A program made the translations under genes and the position numbers. Below the pieces are notes generated by a model. The model was not told where the DNA came from and ran no database searches. It saw nothing but the letters and a program-made list of their open reading frames with translations. Shown in pieces: positions 26,830-36,537 of a stretch of DNA of 64,000 nt; the first letter of the stretch is position 1, and every line of letters starts with the position of its first letter. Source of the stretch: Bacteroidota bacterium (lineage in GTDB: Bacteria > Bacteroidota > Rhodothermia > Rhodothermales > UBA10348); the NCBI GenBank assembly GCA_029262775.1, contig JAJCYR010000014.1, positions 1 to 64,000 on the forward strand. Direction: 5' to 3'.

Positions 26830-28092
26830 TCAATCCATCATCTTGCGTAGGAATGCCGGCACGTCCGAGTCATCCTTCCGGATACGCGCGGACTTTTCGA
26901 GATCATCGGGCGTGAGATGCCGAATGCGTCCGCTTGACGGCTCCCCGTCACCCTCTCCAACGGGTCCGTCCACGTTGATGCGCTGCCCCGTACGCCGCTT
27001 GAATGCCGGTTCATCGAGTTTCTTGAGAGCCGCTTCGCCTTTGTATCCACCAACCGGTACGTCCGGCGTATCGCGGCCGAGGAACATGGGTTTGCGTCGG
27101 CTCTGCTGCACGCCCTGCTTCTCGAAACCCGTGGCAATAACCGTAATGCGCAGTTCCTCGTCCATGGAGTCGTCGATCACCGTTCCGAAGATGACCTCCA
27201 CATCATCGCCCGCCGCCGACTGGATAATCTGCGTGGCTGCCGTCGCCTCACGAATACCGAGCGAACGGCCAGCCGTGATGTTGACCAGCACGTTGCGCGC
27301 GCCTTCGATGGAAAGTCCGTCGAGCAGCGGGCTCGAGAGCGCATCGTGCGCCGCCCGCTCGGCGCGGTCCTCGCCCGTCGCGGTACTGGCACCCATAAGC
27401 GCCGTGCCGCCGTTGCGCATGGTCGTTTTCACGTCGGCAAAATCGAGGTTGATAAGTCCGTGCACGGTAATCAGGTCCGAAATCCCGCGTGTGGCGTTGT
27501 AGAGGACCTCATCGGCCTTCGAAAACGCCTCCACGAGGGTCGTTCCCGCCTCGGCAATATCGAGCAGCCGTTCGTTGGGAATCACGATCAGCGTGTCCAC
27601 GTGCTGCTTGAGCAGGTCAATTCCCGCCTCGGCAGAACGTAGGCGCTTCGGTCCCTCGCATTCGAATGGCTTGGTCACAATGGCCACCGAGAGAATACCC
27701 ATCTCCTTGGCAATGGCGGCCACAATGGGGGCGCCCCCCGTACCCGTACCGCCGCCCATGCCGGCGGTAATGAACACCATGTCAAATCCGCGGAGCGCAT
27801 CTTCGATGTCGGCCCGGCTTTCCTCAATGGCTTCGGCTCCTACCCCCGGACGCGCGCCGGCCCCGAGTCCTTTCGTGAGCCCGCGCCCCGCTTGGACCTT
27901 GAAGGGAGCCAGGTTCGCTTCCAGCGCCTGGGCATCCGTGTTGATGGCATAGAAGTCCACCCCCTGGATACCTTCATTGATCATGTTGTTTACTGCGTTG
28001 CCGCCGCCGCCTCCGACGCCGATAACGCATATTTTCGCTTCCTCATTCTGTGCATCGTCAAATGCAAAATGGGTACTGAATGTTGAGTCCAT
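26830..28092 (-). CDS. ftsZ: Cell division GTPase FtsZ
   Basis: 420 residues from the ATG at 28092, which has GGAGG seven bases upstream. The tubulin-like GTPase domain shows [17 protein letters not shown], the signature [10 protein letters not shown], the guanine-contacting region near [14 protein letters not shown], and the T7 loop NLDFADVK that completes the active site of the neighbouring subunit. A variable linker precedes the conserved C-terminal peptide [11 protein letters not shown], which binds FtsA and other partners. It polymerises into the Z ring that scaffolds division. Last gene of the dcw cluster; 80 bp separates it from ftsA, more than elsewhere, so it may have an extra promoter. 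Confidence 0.97.
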   Translation of the reverse strand: MDSTFSTHFAFDDAQNEEAKICVIGVGGGGGNAVNNMINEGIQGVDFYAINTDAQALEANLAPFKVQAGRGLTKGLGAGARPGVGAEAIEESRADIEDALRGFDMVFITAGMGGGTGTGGAPIVAAIAKEMGILSVAIVTKPFECEGPKRLRSAEAGIDLLKQHVDTLIVIPNERLLDIAEAGTTLVEAFSKADEVLYNATRGISDLITVHGLINLDFADVKTTMRNGGTALMGASTATGEDRAERAAHDALSSPLLDGLSIEGARNVLVNITAGRSLGIREATAATQIIQSAAGDDVEVIFGTVIDDSMDEELRITVIATGFEKQGVQQSRRKPMFLGRDTPDVPVGGYKGEAALKKLDEPAFKRRTGQRINVDGPVGEGDGEPSSGRIRHLTPDDLEKSARIRKDDSDVPAFLRKMMD

Positions 28093-28172
28093 TATGAACC
28101 TCCGTTCTTCACGAGTGGCTGTTGATTGCGTTCTGTCCGGAATGAGCAGTTCCGGTGTGTCGGATGGGGGTG

Positions 28173-29435
28173 TCACAATTCATTGAACCACCCCTTCATG
28201 ATCTTCGTGATCCGGCCCGTCAGACTCCGACCTTCCGATGAACCTGTCCCCGATGCCATCGAGTCCGTGCGGAAAGGTGTCTTTCCGATCACTTCCGGGC
28301 GCAGTCCATAGAGGACCAGCCCGACACTCGTGGCAAACTTGGGATCACTTACTTCCTGGACAAGACCGGCAGACAGCCCCATGGGCCGTCCAATCCGCGC
28401 GTCCATTCCCATTACCTCGGTAGCGAGTTCATCCGTTCCCGGAATGAGAGCCCCGCCGCCTGTAAGAACAACACCGGCGGACAGGTGCCGCCCGTAGCCG
28501 CTCCGCTTGATTTCGATCGCGGCAATTTCGAGGATTTCCTCGAGCCGCGGCTGAATGATCTGCGCCAGACTATGGCGCCCAATATGTTTTACTGTTCTCC
28601 CGCCCACACCGGGAATGGTAATCTGCTCGTCCTCCACCATTTCCAGGTTGGCCACACCGAACTCGCATTTGAGGGCTTCGGCCTGGTCGCGCATGACCCC
28701 GAGCCCCTTGCGTACATCGTCGGTCACCTTGTTTCCGGCGACCGCCACGACAGCCGTGTGCCGGATGGTGTTGTCCTCGAAGACCGCGATGTCCGTCGTG
28801 CCTCCTCCAATGTCAATGAGCGCTACACCCACCTCCTTCTCGTCCGGGTGCAGCACGGCAAAGGACGAGCCGAGCGGCTCGAGCACGATGTCCGATACAT
28901 GGTATCCCGCCTTTTCAATACAGCGATAAATGTTTTTGGCCGCCGACACGAGTCCGGTAATGATGTGCACATTCGCCTCGAGCCTGACGCCGCTCATGCC
29001 CACCGGGTCGACCACCCCGTCCTGTCCATCCACAATGAACTCCTGCGGTATCACATGCAGGATTTCCCGGTCGGCCGGCATGGCCACGTGTGTCGTATCC
29101 TCGAGCAGGCGCTGCACGTCGGCCTCCGTGATTTCGCCGTCCCGATTCGATATCGTGATCACGCCGCGCGACTGGAAGCTCTGCACATGGTCTCCGGCAA
29201 TACCCACAATCACGTTGCGCACACTCACGCCCGCCATACGGGCCGCTTCCTCGACCGCTTCCTGCACAGACGCAACCGTCTTGTCAATATTGACCACAAC
29301 CCCCCGGTTGAGTCCGTCCGACGGAGTCACACCCACGCCGAGGACATTGACGCGGTCCAGCTCATCGGCCGTCGCGGCCACAGCACACACTTTCGTTGTG
29401 CCAATGTCCAGTCCAATTACAATATTGTCATTCAT
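28173..29435 (-). CDS. ftsA: Cell division protein FtsA
   Basis: 420 residues of an actin-like ATPase. Phosphate 1 motif is [13 protein letters not shown], phosphate 2 is [16 protein letters not shown], and the adenosine motif is [12 protein letters not shown]; the SHS2 1C domain lies between about 85 and 165. The C-terminus [16 protein letters not shown] is the amphipathic membrane-targeting helix. FtsA tethers FtsZ filaments to the inner membrane and recruits later division proteins. It starts 14 bp after ftsQ and precedes ftsZ. Confidence 0.96.
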   Translation of the reverse strand: MNDNIVIGLDIGTTKVCAVAATADELDRVNVLGVGVTPSDGLNRGVVVNIDKTVASVQEAVEEAARMAGVSVRNVIVGIAGDHVQSFQSRGVITISNRDGEITEADVQRLLEDTTHVAMPADREILHVIPQEFIVDGQDGVVDPVGMSGVRLEANVHIITGLVSAAKNIYRCIEKAGYHVSDIVLEPLGSSFAVLHPDEKEVGVALIDIGGGTTDIAVFEDNTIRHTAVVAVAGNKVTDDVRKGLGVMRDQAEALKCEFGVANLEMVEDEQITIPGVGGRTVKHIGRHSLAQIIQPRLEEILEIAAIEIKRSGYGRHLSAGVVLTGGGALIPGTDELATEVMGMDARIGRPMGLSAGLVQEVSDPKFATSVGLVLYGLRPEVIGKTPFRTDSMASGTGSSEGRSLTGRITKIMKGWFNEL

Positions 29436-29449
29436 ATCATTTTCGTTGC

Positions 29450-30229
29450 TTAGCGCGAGGAAAAAGTGGCTGCCGATGGGCGTTGCCGCACCACAATCTG
29501 ATTCTCAAACCGGAGATCCACATTTCGCACGGGCATGTCGGGTCGCACGGGCATGTCGGGTCGATGCATCGCTTCCTGCTCCAGAAATGCCGACAGCACA
29601 TCGAGGCGCCGATTCATCGGGCCATCGCCGAGCGCCACCCGGGTAGCCCGGGAGTCGCCCGGGGAAATGATCCACAGGAACACGTCGGGGCCATCGATAA
29701 CGATTTCCGAGATCCCCTTCTGGACCCACTCCGGACGCACCGGGAGTTCGAACAGGATGTCCTGCAGGGCGGCATGCTGCACCGGCGTCATGGGATGAAA
29801 CGCCTCGCCGAGACCCCGCACGAGGGGAAGGTCGTAGTTGGCACCCTCCCGGGGGAGTGGCATCCGGTATCCGCTCCGATCCACGTAGTGCGCGGGTCTG
29901 CCGTGACCGTCCAGGAGGAGCGCCACGGGCTCGCGTTCCACGATTTCCACCACGAGCCGTCCACTGGGCAGGCGCGCCACATCGGCCTCTGCCACCCAGG
30001 CGTGGCGCCTCGCGCGGTCACCCAGGAGCACAGGATCCAGTTCAAAGAGCACAAGGCTCGTATCGACCATGAGAAGCTGCTCAATGTCGCTGGCATCGGC
30101 CCAGCGGTGACCACGGACTTCGACTACGCCCACGTGGACCTCCATGAGCTGCACATAGCCCCAGCCTGCACCTGCAGCCATAAACACCACTACCGTCGCC
30201 AGCAGTATGTATTTGATACGTTTCATCAT
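29450..30229 (-). CDS. ftsQ: Cell division protein FtsQ
   Basis: 259 residues. One transmembrane segment (about 5-27) is followed by a POTRA domain (VGVVEVRGHRWADASDIEQLL) and a beta domain with RLPSGRLVVEIVEREPVALLL, characteristic of FtsQ/DivIB. It connects FtsL and partners to the divisome in the periplasm. The ATG overlaps the stop of murC by 4 bp. Near the C-terminus the sequence RPDMPV is repeated twice, encoded by a perfect 18-bp tandem repeat. Confidence 0.9.
   Translation of the reverse strand: MMKRIKYILLATVVVFMAAGAGWGYVQLMEVHVGVVEVRGHRWADASDIEQLLMVDTSLVLFELDPVLLGDRARRHAWVAEADVARLPSGRLVVEIVEREPVALLLDGHGRPAHYVDRSGYRMPLPREGANYDLPLVRGLGEAFHPMTPVQHAALQDILFELPVRPEWVQKGISEIVIDGPDVFLWIISPGDSRATRVALGDGPMNRRLDVLSAFLEQEAMHRPDMPVRPDMPVRNVDLRFENQIVVRQRPSAATFSSR
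29526..29561. repeat. Perfect 18-bp tandem duplication inside ftsQ
   Basis: The 18-mer beginning CGCACGGGCATG occurs at 29526-29543 and again at 29544-29561 without mismatch, adding six residues to the FtsQ C-terminal region. It is in frame and probably a recent slippage duplication. Confidence 0.9.
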
Positions 30230-31641
30230 GCGGTCACCCCTTCTTTCTCCAGGATGCCCATCAGCGTACGGCTCTCCCGCCAGATATCGCCCGCTCCGAG
30301 CGTGATGACTACGTCTCCGGCCCGGACGAGCGTCGACACGTGCTCGCCGACGTCCGTGCGCTCGGGCACCCAGTCGACCGCTGGATGGCCAAGCTCGTGC
30401 AACCGGTTGGCGATGATATCACCGCGGCCGCCTTGCCCGGGAGTCTCGCGGGCAGCATAGACATCTGTCACGACCACGACGTCGGCGGCCCGGAGGGCCT
30501 CCGCGAATTCGGCAGAAAACTGCTGCGTGCGCGAGTACATGTGGGGCTGAAACACCGCCACCAGGCGCCTCCCGGGCCAGCACGCCCGTGCCGCCGTCAG
30601 CGTCGCCTCGACCTCCACCGGGTGGTGAGCATAGTCATCGACGATGAGTACACCGCCCACATCGCCGATTTCCTGCATGCGCCGGTGCACGCCTTCATAG
30701 GAGGCCAGGCCGCGCACAATGCTTTCAAAGTCCATCCCGAGTTCCAGTCCGGTCCCGATGGCCGCGAGCGCATTGCGCACGTTGTGCAGCCCCGGGGCGT
30801 TTATGCGTGCGCGGCCCATGAGGTACCCCTCCATGAGCACGTCGAATGACATCCAGCGGCCGTCCTGCGTCACCTGTACGGCCCGTAGATCGGCTTCCGG
30901 CGCCGTGCCATAGGTCACCGTGCGGCGATCCAGTCGATCCAGAATGGACCGGACACCCGGGTCGTCGGCGCACACGATGGCCGCCCCGAAAAACGGCAGG
31001 CGCGACACAAACTCGACGAACGCATCCCGGATGTCGTCCAAATCGCGGTAGCAGTCCAAGTGGTCCGTATCCACATTCGTGATCACGGCAATGGACGGTG
31101 TAAGCCTCAAAAACGTGCGGTCGTACTCGTCCGCCTCGATCACAATGATGTCCCCCTCGCCCGACACGGCGTTCGTGCCAATCGTTGACACCTTGCCGCC
31201 TACAATCACCGTCGGATCGAAACCGCCAGCCTGGGCCACGTGGCCCGTTATGGTGGTTGTCGTCGTCTTGCCGTGGGTGCCGGCAATACCCACGCCGAAC
31301 TTCATACGCATGAGCTCGCCGAGCATCTCGGGCCGCCCAATCAGCGGCACGTGGTGCTCACGGGCAAAACGTGTCTCCGGATTCACGGCCCGATCCACGG
31401 CCGACGAATAGACCACCACATCGGCGCCGGCCGCATGCGCCGCGTCGTGTCCCGTGTGAATACGCGCGCCGCGCTTCGCCAGCGAGCGCGTCGTGTCACT
31501 CGCTTCCAGATCGGACCCGGAAACGACAAATCCGCGCGCGAGCAGCACCTCGGCAATCGAACTCATGCCAATGCCACCAATACCCACCATGTGCACATGG
31601 CGGGTGCGTCCGAGCGTGGGCTGTCTGCGGGGTTCGCTCAT
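30226..31641 (-). CDS. murC: UDP-N-acetylmuramate-L-alanine ligase
   Basis: 471 residues. The N-terminal Rossmann domain begins HMVGIGGIGMSSIAEVLLARG, the ATP-binding loop is GTHGKTTTTTI, and the central signature VITNVDTDHLDCY and the C-terminal DDYAHHPVE are typical of MurC. It adds L-alanine to UDP-MurNAc in the cytoplasm, the first peptide step of peptidoglycan synthesis. Both its ends overlap neighbours (murG and ftsQ) by 4 bp, indicating translational coupling. Confidence 0.97.
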   Translation of the reverse strand: MSEPRRQPTLGRTRHVHMVGIGGIGMSSIAEVLLARGFVVSGSDLEASDTTRSLAKRGARIHTGHDAAHAAGADVVVYSSAVDRAVNPETRFAREHHVPLIGRPEMLGELMRMKFGVGIAGTHGKTTTTTITGHVAQAGGFDPTVIVGGKVSTIGTNAVSGEGDIIVIEADEYDRTFLRLTPSIAVITNVDTDHLDCYRDLDDIRDAFVEFVSRLPFFGAAIVCADDPGVRSILDRLDRRTVTYGTAPEADLRAVQVTQDGRWMSFDVLMEGYLMGRARINAPGLHNVRNALAAIGTGLELGMDFESIVRGLASYEGVHRRMQEIGDVGGVLIVDDYAHHPVEVEATLTAARACWPGRRLVAVFQPHMYSRTQQFSAEFAEALRAADVVVVTDVYAARETPGQGGRGDIIANRLHELGHPAVDWVPERTDVGEHVSTLVRAGDVVITLGAGDIWRESRTLMGILEKEGVTA

Positions 31642-32798
31642 GTCTCACCCTCCGCCATGGAAACAACATCCATCGCTATGGTCTGCGCGGCGCGCGGGCG
31701 GGCAGCTGCGAGAGCCGCCCGGGACATGGTATCGAGCGCCACCTGGTTTCCGAGCAGATGCAGCATACTGCCACTGAAAGACTCCTCGAGCGCCGATTCG
31801 GGAAGTACCTCGGCGGCCCCCAGCCGCTCCATGCTGCGTGCGTTCTTCTGCTGATGGTCCGCCGTCACGTTCGGAGACGGTACGAGCAGCGACGGGCGGC
31901 CCGTGACGAGCAGTTCCGAGCACGTGAGCGCCCCGCTTCGGGCTACAACGAGGTCGGCGGCCGCATAGGCGGCAGCCATGTCATCGACATAGGGAACGAT
32001 ACGAATCCGGTCGGGCGCCGCGTTCAGACCGGGCATCAGGTCCCCGCTGGTCAGCGCCGCCCGAACCCCGTCATGCCGCGACGGGCCGGTCTGCCAGAGA
32101 ATCCCCAAGTCGGGATCGGCCATCAGGGAGGGCAGCGCGCGCTGCATGGCGCGGTTCAGCGCCGAGCTTCCGAGCGATCCCCCGAACACAAACACCACGC
32201 GCCGCATGCCGGTCATGCCGAGTTTTTCGCGCGCGGCCTCTCGGCCGCGCGCCGAAACGCCCTTCAACTCCTTCCTCACCGGATTACCACTCACCTGGCA
32301 AGGCCTGGGGGCCAGCGCCTCGGCGGCCTCGGAGAAGGCCACATGGATCCGGTCCGCGAACCGCGCACCGATCCGGTTGGTAAGGCCCAGGTATGCATTC
32401 TGCTCCTGGATCAGGATGGCCGTTTTCAGGCTCCAGGCGGCAAGCAGAACCGGAAGTGCCACATACCCTCCAGTGCCCACAACCACCTGCGCCCCTGTGC
32501 CTTCTACGACGCGGCGCGCCTGGTTGAACCCTTTCACGAGTACGAAGGGAAGCCGCAGATTGGCAGCCGAGAGAGACCGACTCAGGCCCTGTACGGACAC
32601 TTCGTGAATGGGGTAGCCTGCGCGCGGCACGGCCTCCCACTCCATACGGTTGCGGCTTCCGGCAAACGCAATCCGGGCTTCGGGCCGAAGCTCCCGGATG
32701 GCATCGGCAATGGCAATGGCCGGATACACGTGCCCGCCCGTCCCTCCGCCCGTCATGAGGACGCGCACACCGGCACGATATGTCGAGTCACTCCTCAT
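31638..32798 (-). CDS. murG: Lipid II synthase MurG
   Basis: 386 residues from the ATG at 32798, which overlaps the ftsW stop by 4 bp. GT-B fold: N-terminal VLMTGGGTGGHVYPAIAIAD, then VVGTGGYVALPVLLAA, and in the C-terminal domain FVFGGSLGSSALNRAM and VVARSGALTCSELLVTGRPSLLVP. It transfers GlcNAc to lipid I on the cytoplasmic face of the membrane, giving lipid II. The upstream extension of the open frame lies within ftsW and is not used. Confidence 0.96.
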   Translation of the reverse strand: MRSDSTYRAGVRVLMTGGGTGGHVYPAIAIADAIRELRPEARIAFAGSRNRMEWEAVPRAGYPIHEVSVQGLSRSLSAANLRLPFVLVKGFNQARRVVEGTGAQVVVGTGGYVALPVLLAAWSLKTAILIQEQNAYLGLTNRIGARFADRIHVAFSEAAEALAPRPCQVSGNPVRKELKGVSARGREAAREKLGMTGMRRVVFVFGGSLGSSALNRAMQRALPSLMADPDLGILWQTGPSRHDGVRAALTSGDLMPGLNAAPDRIRIVPYVDDMAAAYAAADLVVARSGALTCSELLVTGRPSLLVPSPNVTADHQQKNARSMERLGAAEVLPESALEESFSGSMLHLLGNQVALDTMSRAALAAARPRAAQTIAMDVVSMAEGET

Positions 32799-33937
32799 TC
32801 GATATGCCTCGAAATGTTGAGCAGAATGCCCATCATCATGCCGCCCGCGGTCATCGACGTCCCTCCCCACGACACGAACGGCAGCGGCAGGCCCGTTACC
32901 GGAAACACGTTGACGCTGACGCCGACGTGTACAAACGCATAGAGCGTGAGCATGACCACGAGTCCGACGGCCAGAAACAACCCGAGCGGATCTGGTGCAT
33001 GCCGGGCGACCCGGAACAGCCCCCGGAACAGGATGAGCATGAAGAGCCCCAGTAGCAAAAACGCCCCCACCAGGCCGTACTCCTCGGTCACAATGGCAAA
33101 AATAAAATCGTTGTAGGGCGCGGGCAGGAAATCCCGCTGCGTGCTTTTTCCCGGCCCCACGCCGAACAGACCACCGGCCGCAACGGCCATTTTGGACTGC
33201 TCCACCTGGTAGCGTTCACCCTGCGAGGAGAACACGTCCTGGGCGTCGGTGTGTAGAAAGAGCTTCATGCCCGTGTAGGCCTCGATACGGGCGGCCCGGG
33301 CGGGCGAGGTCAGTAGCAGCGCATAGCCGAGCATCAGGCCCACCAGGCCCACCGCCACAATGTGCACAACCGGCACACGCGCCACGAAACACATTACGAG
33401 CACAGACATCAGTACAAGCGCCGCCGTCGAGAGGTCATCCACGCCAATCAGCCCCACCGTCAGCAGTATCCAGAAGAAAACCGGCAGGAAAGCATGGGTG
33501 AACGAGGTGATATAGCCCTGTTTGGCGGTCAGCAGCACCGCCACGTAGAGCACCAGTGCTACTTTGGCGAGGTCAGACGGCTGGAATCCGATAATGCCGA
33601 TGTCGATCCACCGGGCCGCACCACCGGTAATCACACCCGTGATTTGCACGAGCACCAGCAGGCCAAGCGACAACAATAGAAACAGACGGGCGAATTTTGC
33701 CAACACGTGGTAATTGATAATGGAGAACACACCCATAACGCCGAGCGCAAACATGACGCGCAGTACGTGTTGTATCAAAAACCGCTCCTTGTCACCACCC
33801 GCGCGCGTGTCGGCCAGGAACGAAATCGCGCTGTATACCGCCACGACACCGATTGCCGAGAGCACAAAGACCGTCCAGAGCAGCAGCTTGTCTGCCGCCT
33901 GGCGTCCATCGGGTTGTATGGCAGTGAAGATCTTCAA
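32795..33937 (-). CDS. ftsW: Peptidoglycan polymerase FtsW (SEDS family)
   Basis: 380 residues with about ten hydrophobic segments. Conserved SEDS features are ARWIDIGIIGFQPSDLAKVALVLY, ARIEAYTG, and the long periplasmic loop region YQVEQSKMAVAAGGLFGVGPG ending YNDFIFAIVTEEYGLVGA. It polymerises septal glycan strands from lipid II together with the transpeptidase encoded by ftsI in the same cluster. It lies 11 bp after murD. Confidence 0.95.
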   Translation of the reverse strand: MKIFTAIQPDGRQAADKLLLWTVFVLSAIGVVAVYSAISFLADTRAGGDKERFLIQHVLRVMFALGVMGVFSIINYHVLAKFARLFLLLSLGLLVLVQITGVITGGAARWIDIGIIGFQPSDLAKVALVLYVAVLLTAKQGYITSFTHAFLPVFFWILLTVGLIGVDDLSTAALVLMSVLVMCFVARVPVVHIVAVGLVGLMLGYALLLTSPARAARIEAYTGMKLFLHTDAQDVFSSQGERYQVEQSKMAVAAGGLFGVGPGKSTQRDFLPAPYNDFIFAIVTEEYGLVGAFLLLGLFMLILFRGLFRVARHAPDPLGLFLAVGLVVMLTLYAFVHVGVSVNVFPVTGLPLPFVSWGGTSMTAGGMMMGILLNISRHIE

Positions 33938-33948
33938 CGTATTCAGGA

Positions 33949-35379
33949 TCAGAGGGCAGCTACAATGCGGCGGAACGCATCTCCACGCTCCTCAAAATTG
34001 GCGAACATATCGAAACTGGCGCAGGCGGGACTGAGCAGCACCACGTCTCCTTTCGAGGCAAGCAGACCGGCCAGACGCACGGCGTCGGGCATGTCCGTGG
34101 CCCGCACGCAGTCGGCCACGCACGACCCCAGCGCCGCCTCAATGGCCCCGGCCGCCTCGCCAAGGGTCACAATGCCCCGCACACGCGCCTTCACCTGGTC
34201 CTCAAGCGCGGCAAAATCGCCTTGTTTGTCCCGCCCCCCTGCAATGAGCACAACGGGCTCGCGAAAGCTGTCCAGCGCATACCAGACCGCATTCACGTTC
34301 GTGGCCTTGGAATCGTTGACCCACGTCACCCCCTCATGGATGCGCACGGTTTCGAGTCGGTGGGGAACCCCCGAAAACGTGGACAGGCTCTCCCTTATGA
34401 CATCGCTTCGCACTTCAAGGACACGTGCGGCGACCGCCGCGGCAAGCGAATTGTACACGTTGTGACGCCCTTTGAGGGCCAGTTCCTTTGGGTTCATGAG
34501 TCGTTGTTCGTTATGATCTGTAGCGAGGAAGAGTCCTTCCTCGTTGAAAAAGGCGGCGGCCCGGCGGCCCGCCTGCTCGCCCGCGGAGCCGCTGGACTGT
34601 TCCGCTCCCTGCATGCACACGCCGTAGGCACGCGCTGCCGTAGCACGCCGCTCAATGAATGCTGCAATGCGTTCGTCCTCCATCGGATAGACCACGGCAT
34701 CGAGCGCGGTCTGCCGCGCCGTAATGGACAGCTTGACGCCCGCGTAGGCCTCCATCTTGCCATCGTAGCGGTCCAGATGGTCCGGCGTAACAGGAAGCAA
34801 CACCGCCACATCCGGACGAAACCGGTCCACCCGCTCCAACTGGAAGCTCGACACCTCGGCCACCAGTATGGCGTCCGGACCCGTGCCGCGGACCACCACC
34901 TCGCTGATGGGCGTACCGACATTTCCGCACGCGTGGGCATTCAGTCCGGCACAGCGGAGGATATGGTGGATGAGGAGCGTCGTGGTGGTTTTGCCGTTCG
35001 TGCCCGTAATGGCCACCACCCGGCCCTCGAAGCACCGCCATCCCAGCTCCAGCTCCGACCACACGGGAATACCGCGCTCGTCCGCATCGACCAGTACACG
35101 GGCCTCGCGGGGAACGCCTGGGCTGGTCACAATCAGGTCGGCTTCGAGGCAGCGTGCCGTGTGGCCGCCGTCTTCCCAGCGCACCCCCTGTCCGGAGAGC
35201 GTTGCCTCTGCGCCGCTCGCGATTCGTCCCGTGTCGCTCACGAAGACCTCGGACCCACGCGCCCGCAGCAGCTCAGCCGCCGCGAGCCCGCTCCGCGCCG
35301 CGCCCAGCACGGTAACCCGGCCTGGAAGGCTGGCAGCGCCGCCTACACGGGTATCGGTATGTGTGGTTCGCCCGGTCAT
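33949..35379 (-). CDS. murD: UDP-N-acetylmuramoylalanine-D-glutamate ligase
   Basis: 476 residues. The N-terminal domain shows VTVLGAARSGLAAAELLRARG, the ATP loop is ITGTNGKTTTTLLI, then NVGTPISEVV and LPVTPDHLDRYDGK, and the C-terminal domain has WVNDSKATNVNAVWYAL and VLIAGGRDKQGDF. It adds D-glutamate to UDP-MurNAc-L-Ala. A glutamine/alanine/serine-rich insertion of about 15 residues near residue 290 (AEQSSGSAGEQAGRRA) lengthens it relative to the usual form. The ATG at 35379 overlaps the mraY stop by 4 bp. Confidence 0.96.
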   Translation of the reverse strand: MTGRTTHTDTRVGGAASLPGRVTVLGAARSGLAAAELLRARGSEVFVSDTGRIASGAEATLSGQGVRWEDGGHTARCLEADLIVTSPGVPREARVLVDADERGIPVWSELELGWRCFEGRVVAITGTNGKTTTTLLIHHILRCAGLNAHACGNVGTPISEVVVRGTGPDAILVAEVSSFQLERVDRFRPDVAVLLPVTPDHLDRYDGKMEAYAGVKLSITARQTALDAVVYPMEDERIAAFIERRATAARAYGVCMQGAEQSSGSAGEQAGRRAAAFFNEEGLFLATDHNEQRLMNPKELALKGRHNVYNSLAAAVAARVLEVRSDVIRESLSTFSGVPHRLETVRIHEGVTWVNDSKATNVNAVWYALDSFREPVVLIAGGRDKQGDFAALEDQVKARVRGIVTLGEAAGAIEAALGSCVADCVRATDMPDAVRLAGLLASKGDVVLLSPACASFDMFANFEERGDAFRRIVAAL

Positions 35380-36533
35380 CGTATGCGCAGAATCAGGAGG
35401 GCGGCGATCACGGTGATGGCCGTAACGAGCCAGAAACGCACCACAATCTTGTTCTCGTGGATGCCACCGGCCTCGAAATGATGGTGGATGGGTGCCATGC
35501 GGAAGAGCCGCACGCCGGTGCCCGTGCGCTTGCGCGTGGCCTTGAAATAGCTGGTCTGAAGGATGACCGATAGCGTCTCCATGAAGAACACGGCACAGAG
35601 CACGGGGAGAATGAGTTCTTTGCGGATCATGAGCGTCATGGTGCCCACGGCGGCGCCGAGAGAGAGTGCGCCGGTATCGCCCATGAAGACCTGCGCCGGA
35701 TACCCGTTGTACCACAGGAATCCGAAACAGGACGCGGCGAGTGCCGAAGCGAACACCGTCAGCTCGCCCGTTCCGGGAAGGAACATTTCGTTCAGGAAAC
35801 CGGCAAAAACGGCGTTGCCGGCGATGTACGTGAGCGCGATCAGCCCAACGGCCACAATACCTGTAACGCCGGCCGCAAGCCCGTCAAGCCCGTCGGTCAG
35901 GTTGACCGCGTTCGAGAGGGCGGTCAGAATGAAGGTTACAATCGGGATGTAGATGAGCCAGCCCAGGTCAACTCCGACGACGACATTGCGCAACACGTTG
36001 TAATCGAGCGTTTCGTTGGCCACGAACGGCATGTAGGTCAGCGTGCGGATGTCGCTGAACTGCGGATGGAAATAGAGCACGCTGCCCACCAGGAGGCCGA
36101 GCGAAATCTGCCCGGCCAGTTTGATGCGCGCCGGCATGCCGCTTTTGTTGCGGCGCACCACCTTGATATAATCGTCAGCGAATCCGAACGCGCCCATCCA
36201 GGTTGTTGCCAGCAGGATCAGCCATACATATACCTCTGCGATAGCGCCCCAGAGCAGCGTGGATCCCAGCACGCCCAGCAGGATGATGAGCCCACCCATG
36301 GTCGGCGTGCCAGCCTTGTGCGAGTGGTCAACGGCGCCGGCGAGTACTCCCTCGCGGATTTGCTCACCAAGCTGCTGCTTCTGTAGCCAGCCAATGATGC
36401 GGCGACCCGCGAAAAGCGTTATCGAAAGGGCGGTAATGGCCGCCAGCGCCGAGCGCACGGTCGTGAACTGAATAATCTGGAAGCCGGGAGGCTGCACCGT
36501 CTTTTCGAGCCAGAGCATGAAGTAATACAGCAT
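35376..36533 (-). CDS. mraY: Phospho-MurNAc-pentapeptide translocase
   Basis: 385 residues with about ten transmembrane segments. MraY hallmarks: HKAGTPTMGGLIIL, FADDYIKVVRRNKSGMPARIKLAGQ with the DD pair, AVNLTDGLDGLA, and the histidine motif IHHHFEAGGIHENKIVVRFW near the C-terminus. It transfers phospho-MurNAc-pentapeptide to undecaprenyl phosphate, making lipid I. The ATG at 36533 lies five bases after the murE stop. In many bacteria murF would sit between murE and mraY; here it is absent. Confidence 0.97.
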   Translation of the reverse strand: MLYYFMLWLEKTVQPPGFQIIQFTTVRSALAAITALSITLFAGRRIIGWLQKQQLGEQIREGVLAGAVDHSHKAGTPTMGGLIILLGVLGSTLLWGAIAEVYVWLILLATTWMGAFGFADDYIKVVRRNKSGMPARIKLAGQISLGLLVGSVLYFHPQFSDIRTLTYMPFVANETLDYNVLRNVVVGVDLGWLIYIPIVTFILTALSNAVNLTDGLDGLAAGVTGIVAVGLIALTYIAGNAVFAGFLNEMFLPGTGELTVFASALAASCFGFLWYNGYPAQVFMGDTGALSLGAAVGTMTLMIRKELILPVLCAVFFMETLSVILQTSYFKATRKRTGTGVRLFRMAPIHHHFEAGGIHENKIVVRFWLVTAITVIAALLILRIR

Positions 36534-36537
36534 GGTA

